Assembly (NCBI RefSeq): GCF_027604915.1 | Contig: NZ_JAJAQC010000003.1 | Span: forward strand, 62,001 to 126,000 | DNA from: Streptomonospora mangrovi | GTDB lineage: Bacteria; Actinomycetota; Actinomycetes; Streptosporangiales; Streptosporangiaceae | Reading direction: 5' to 3' | DNA: 64,000 nucleotides | In this document: one piece after another, positions 62,175 to 64,000 of the stretch | How positions within the stretch are numbered: position 1 is the stretch's first letter | Layout: every line of letters begins with the position of its first letter | Program-made: the position numbers and the translations under genes | Notes under the pieces: model-generated | Databases searched by the model: none | What the model was told of the DNA's origin: nothing | The model's input: the letters and a program-made list of their open reading frames with translations, nothing else

Positions 62175-63092
62175 ATGGCCCGAACCCGGGCCGGGGCCGA
62201 CCGCGCCCCGGCCACCTCCGGCAAGACGCCCCCGGTCATCGAGGTCGCAGACCTCACCTACACCTACCCCAAGGCCTCTGAGCCCGCCGTGCGCGGCATG
62301 GCCTTCTCCCTCGCCCCCGGGGAGGTCTTCGGCTTCCTCGGCCCGAGCGGGGCGGGCAAGTCCACCACCCAGAAAATCCTCACCGGACTGCTCACCGGCG
62401 CCCAGGGGACCGCCACCGTGTGGGGGCGCCCGCCGGCGGAGTGGGGCAACGAGTACTACCGGCGGATCGGCGTCTCCTTCGAACTGCCCAACCACTACCA
62501 AAAGCTCACCGCACTGGAGAACTTGGAGTTCTTCTCCTCGCTGTACGGCGGCGCGGTCGAGGACCCCCTCGCGCTGCTGCGCCGGGTCGGCCTGGCCGAC
62601 GCCGCGCACACCCGGGTGGGCCGCTTCTCCAAGGGCATGCAGACCCGGCTGACGTTCGTCCGCGCCCTGCTCCACCGGCCCGAACTCGTCTTCCTGGACG
62701 AGCCCACCAGCGGGCTGGACCCCGCCAACGCGCGCATCGTCAAGGCGATGATCACCGAACTGCGGGAGCAGGGTCGTACCGTCTTCCTCACCACCCACAG
62801 CATGGAGACCGCCGAGGAGCTGTGCGACCGCGTGGCGTTCGTGGTCGACGGGCGCATCGCCGCCCTCGACTCCCCCGAGGAACTGCGGCTCGCGCGCAGC
62901 CGGCGGACCGTGCGGGTGGCCTATCGGTCGGCGAACGGCTGCCTGGAGACCGCGGAGTTCCCGCTGGACGGCATGGCCGACGACCCCGCGCTGCTTACCC
63001 TGCTGCGCGAGCACCGGATCGAGTCGGTGCACAGCCAGGAGGCAGGACTGGACGACGTGTTCGTCGAGGTCACCGGACGGTCGATCCGATGA
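62175..63092 (+). CDS. ABC transporter ATP-binding protein
   Basis: A 305-residue ATPase: Walker A GPSGAGKST (about 58), signature FSKGMQTRL (about 153), Walker B LVFLDEPTSGLDP (about 172) and the switch His in TTHSMETAEELCD. The C-terminal 70 residues are the extension seen in DrrA-type exporters. ATG 62175 has only AGGGAAACC ahead of it. It overlaps the permease start by four bases (ATGA). With two permease genes it forms an exporter resembling the mycobacterial Rv2688c-Rv2686c fluoroquinolone system; the match is by layout. Confidence 0.93.
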   Translation: MARTRAGADRAPATSGKTPPVIEVADLTYTYPKASEPAVRGMAFSLAPGEVFGFLGPSGAGKSTTQKILTGLLTGAQGTATVWGRPPAEWGNEYYRRIGVSFELPNHYQKLTALENLEFFSSLYGGAVEDPLALLRRVGLADAAHTRVGRFSKGMQTRLTFVRALLHRPELVFLDEPTSGLDPANARIVKAMITELREQGRTVFLTTHSMETAEELCDRVAFVVDGRIAALDSPEELRLARSRRTVRVAYRSANGCLETAEFPLDGMADDPALLTLLREHRIESVHSQEAGLDDVFVEVTGRSIR

Positions 63093-63829
63093 GCGCCCTC
63101 ACCGCCCCGCCGGCCGCCCGGCGCTCCGCCCGGCTGCGCAGCGCCGTCTGGCTGGAGCTGCGGCTACAGAAGCGCTACGGGTTCCTCTACGCCGCCGCCT
63201 TCTCCGTCGCGCTGTGGCTGGCGATCCTGCTGCCGCTACCTGTGGACTACCGCGAGGTCGCCGCTCCCCTGGTGCTCTTCGGTGACCTGGTGATCGTCCC
63301 GTTCTTCTTCATCGCCGCCTCGCTGTTCTTCGAGAAGGGCGAGCGCACCCTCCTGGCGCTGAACGTTTCGCCGCTGCGGTTCGCTGACTACCTGGTCTCC
63401 AAGGTGGCCACCCTGGCGCTGCTGAGCACGGTGCTCGCGGTGGCGATCGTGCTGGCCGCGCACGGCCTGGCGTTCTCACCCCTGCCGCTGCTGGTCGGCG
63501 TGGCGACCACGTCCGTGTTCATGCTGATGCTCAGCTTCACCACCGCGCTCCCGTTCTCCTCGGTCACCGACTGGGTGGTGCCCTCGACCTTCTGGCTGAC
63601 GCTGGTGAACACGCCGCTGCTGCACTACGCGGGCCTGTGGGAGCACCCGGTGCTCTACCTGGTCCCCACCCAGGGCTCGCTCATCCTGCTCGGCGCGGCC
63701 TTCGGCCGCACCGATCCCGCCCCCTGGGAGTACGCCTACGCGATCGGCTACCAGTTGCTGTGGGTGCTCCTGCTGGCGCTGCTCGCCCGCCGGCTCTTCC
63801 TCCGGTTCGTCGTCGCCGAAGGAGCATGA
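63089..63829 (+). CDS. ABC transporter permease
   Basis: A 246-residue integral membrane protein with about six helices (GFLYAAAFSVALWLAILLPLPV; AAPLVLFGDLVIVPFFFIAASLFF; VATLALLSTVLAVAIVLAAHGLAF; LLVGVATTSVFMLMLSFTTAL; AIGYQLLWVLLLALLARRLFL). The FEKGERTLLALNVSPLRFADYLVSK cytoplasmic loop after helix 2 is the likely contact with the ATPase. ATG 63089 overlaps the ATP-binding gene. Substrate unknown. Confidence 0.9.
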   Translation: MSALTAPPAARRSARLRSAVWLELRLQKRYGFLYAAAFSVALWLAILLPLPVDYREVAAPLVLFGDLVIVPFFFIAASLFFEKGERTLLALNVSPLRFADYLVSKVATLALLSTVLAVAIVLAAHGLAFSPLPLLVGVATTSVFMLMLSFTTALPFSSVTDWVVPSTFWLTLVNTPLLHYAGLWEHPVLYLVPTQGSLILLGAAFGRTDPAPWEYAYAIGYQLLWVLLLALLARRLFLRFVVAEGA

Positions 63830-63830
63830 C

Positions 63831-64000
63831 ATGGCACACGCGGTGCGCGCCTTCGGGCGCAACGACCTGATCGGGCTGCGGCGCGACTCCATGCTGCGCT
63901 TTCTGGTCGTCGCGCCCTTCTTCTACCTCGCGGTGCTGCGGTTCACCCTGCCGCCGCTGACCGCGATGCTGGACGAGCGCTACGGCTTCGCCCTAACCCC
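63831..64000 (+). CDS. Second ABC transporter permease, 5' part only
   Basis: ATG 63831 follows AAGGAG and starts one base after the preceding stop; 56 codons are in the window and the frame runs off the end. The peptide has a charged N-terminus (RAFGRNDLIGLRRDSM) and a first membrane helix (LRFLVVAPFFYLAVLRFTL), as in a partner permease. It would make a heteromeric exporter with the gene before it. Confidence 0.85.
   Translation, partial: MAHAVRAFGRNDLIGLRRDSMLRFLVVAPFFYLAVLRFTLPPLTAMLDERYGFALT

Overview
This window is a chromosomal segment of a very high-GC actinomycete. Gene order, leaderless or GTG-started genes and actinobacterial -10 boxes (TAGxxT) all fit. Tandem copies of the CelR-type operator TGGGAGCGCTCCCA in front of a cellulose- or chitin-active AA10 monooxygenase, with LPXTG/LAXTG thioester-domain surface proteins, point to the Nocardiopsaceae (Nocardiopsis, Streptomonospora or Thermobifida relatives); the genus is an inference. 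The core order gatCAB - c-di-GMP gene - ilvBNC - serA - leuB - ilvE - cimA - FAH - gltX - tRNA-Gln/Glu - ndgR - leuCD - hup - cofC - plsC - gpsA - ddl is the conserved block known from Streptomyces.

Layout. 1-11.5 kb: the tail of an EAL-domain gene, gatC-gatA, two thioester-domain surface protein genes on the minus strand, gatB, about 1.25 kb without a convincing gene, and a membrane PAS-GGDEF-EAL protein. 11.7-22.4 kb: branched-chain amino acid genes. The ilvBNC operon and cimA each start with a leader peptide rich in Val/Leu/Ile codons, a pause-type hairpin and an intrinsic terminator with a U tract, which is transcription attenuation. ilvB, leuB and cimA also share a perfect 17-bp palindrome, GTCTCA-N5-TGAGAC. 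serA and an unannotated 33-codon small ORF lie between. 22.5-26.7 kb: a DUF3152 metalloprotease-like protein, an FAH-family enzyme, gltX and tRNA-Gln(CUG), tRNA-Glu(CUC) twice. 26.7-30.2 kb: a MerR divergon with DUF4188 and SGNH-hydrolase genes, then a lipoprotein sugar dehydrogenase. 30.3-39.5 kb: ndgR/leuCD, a 79-residue protein, HU, cofC, plsC-gpsA, a gamma-lyase and ddl. 39.6-44 kb: the AA10 monooxygenase under tandem CelR-like operators, an EI24 membrane protein and a 540-residue unknown. 44-56.4 kb: accessory and housekeeping genes, including an AbiEi/DUF559-like gene with no in-frame stop, a helicase with a RelE-like N-terminus, two SanA/YdcF paralogues, a DUF885 protein and an RpiR regulator. 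56.4-60.3 kb: degenerate GC-rich repeats, an IS5-type insertion, a GNAT gene and an N-acetylglucosamine-kinase-like gene. 60.5-64 kb: a leaderless small membrane protein, tRNA-Lys, a VOC protein and a GbsR-controlled ABC exporter that runs off the window.

How the parts work together. GatCAB, a probably non-discriminating GltX and the neighbouring tRNA-Gln and tRNA-Glu genes form the indirect Gln-tRNA(Gln) route. IlvB/N/C, LeuB, LeuCD, IlvE and CimA cover much of valine, leucine and isoleucine synthesis, with the pyruvate-citramalate route to isoleucine. Regulation appears layered: leader-peptide attenuation plus a shared operator, with NdgR (IclR family) as the candidate DNA-binding partner. 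The least explained items are the shared palindrome, the small ORF between serA and leuB, the repeat field at 56.7-57.3 kb and the AbiEi-like gene without a stop.
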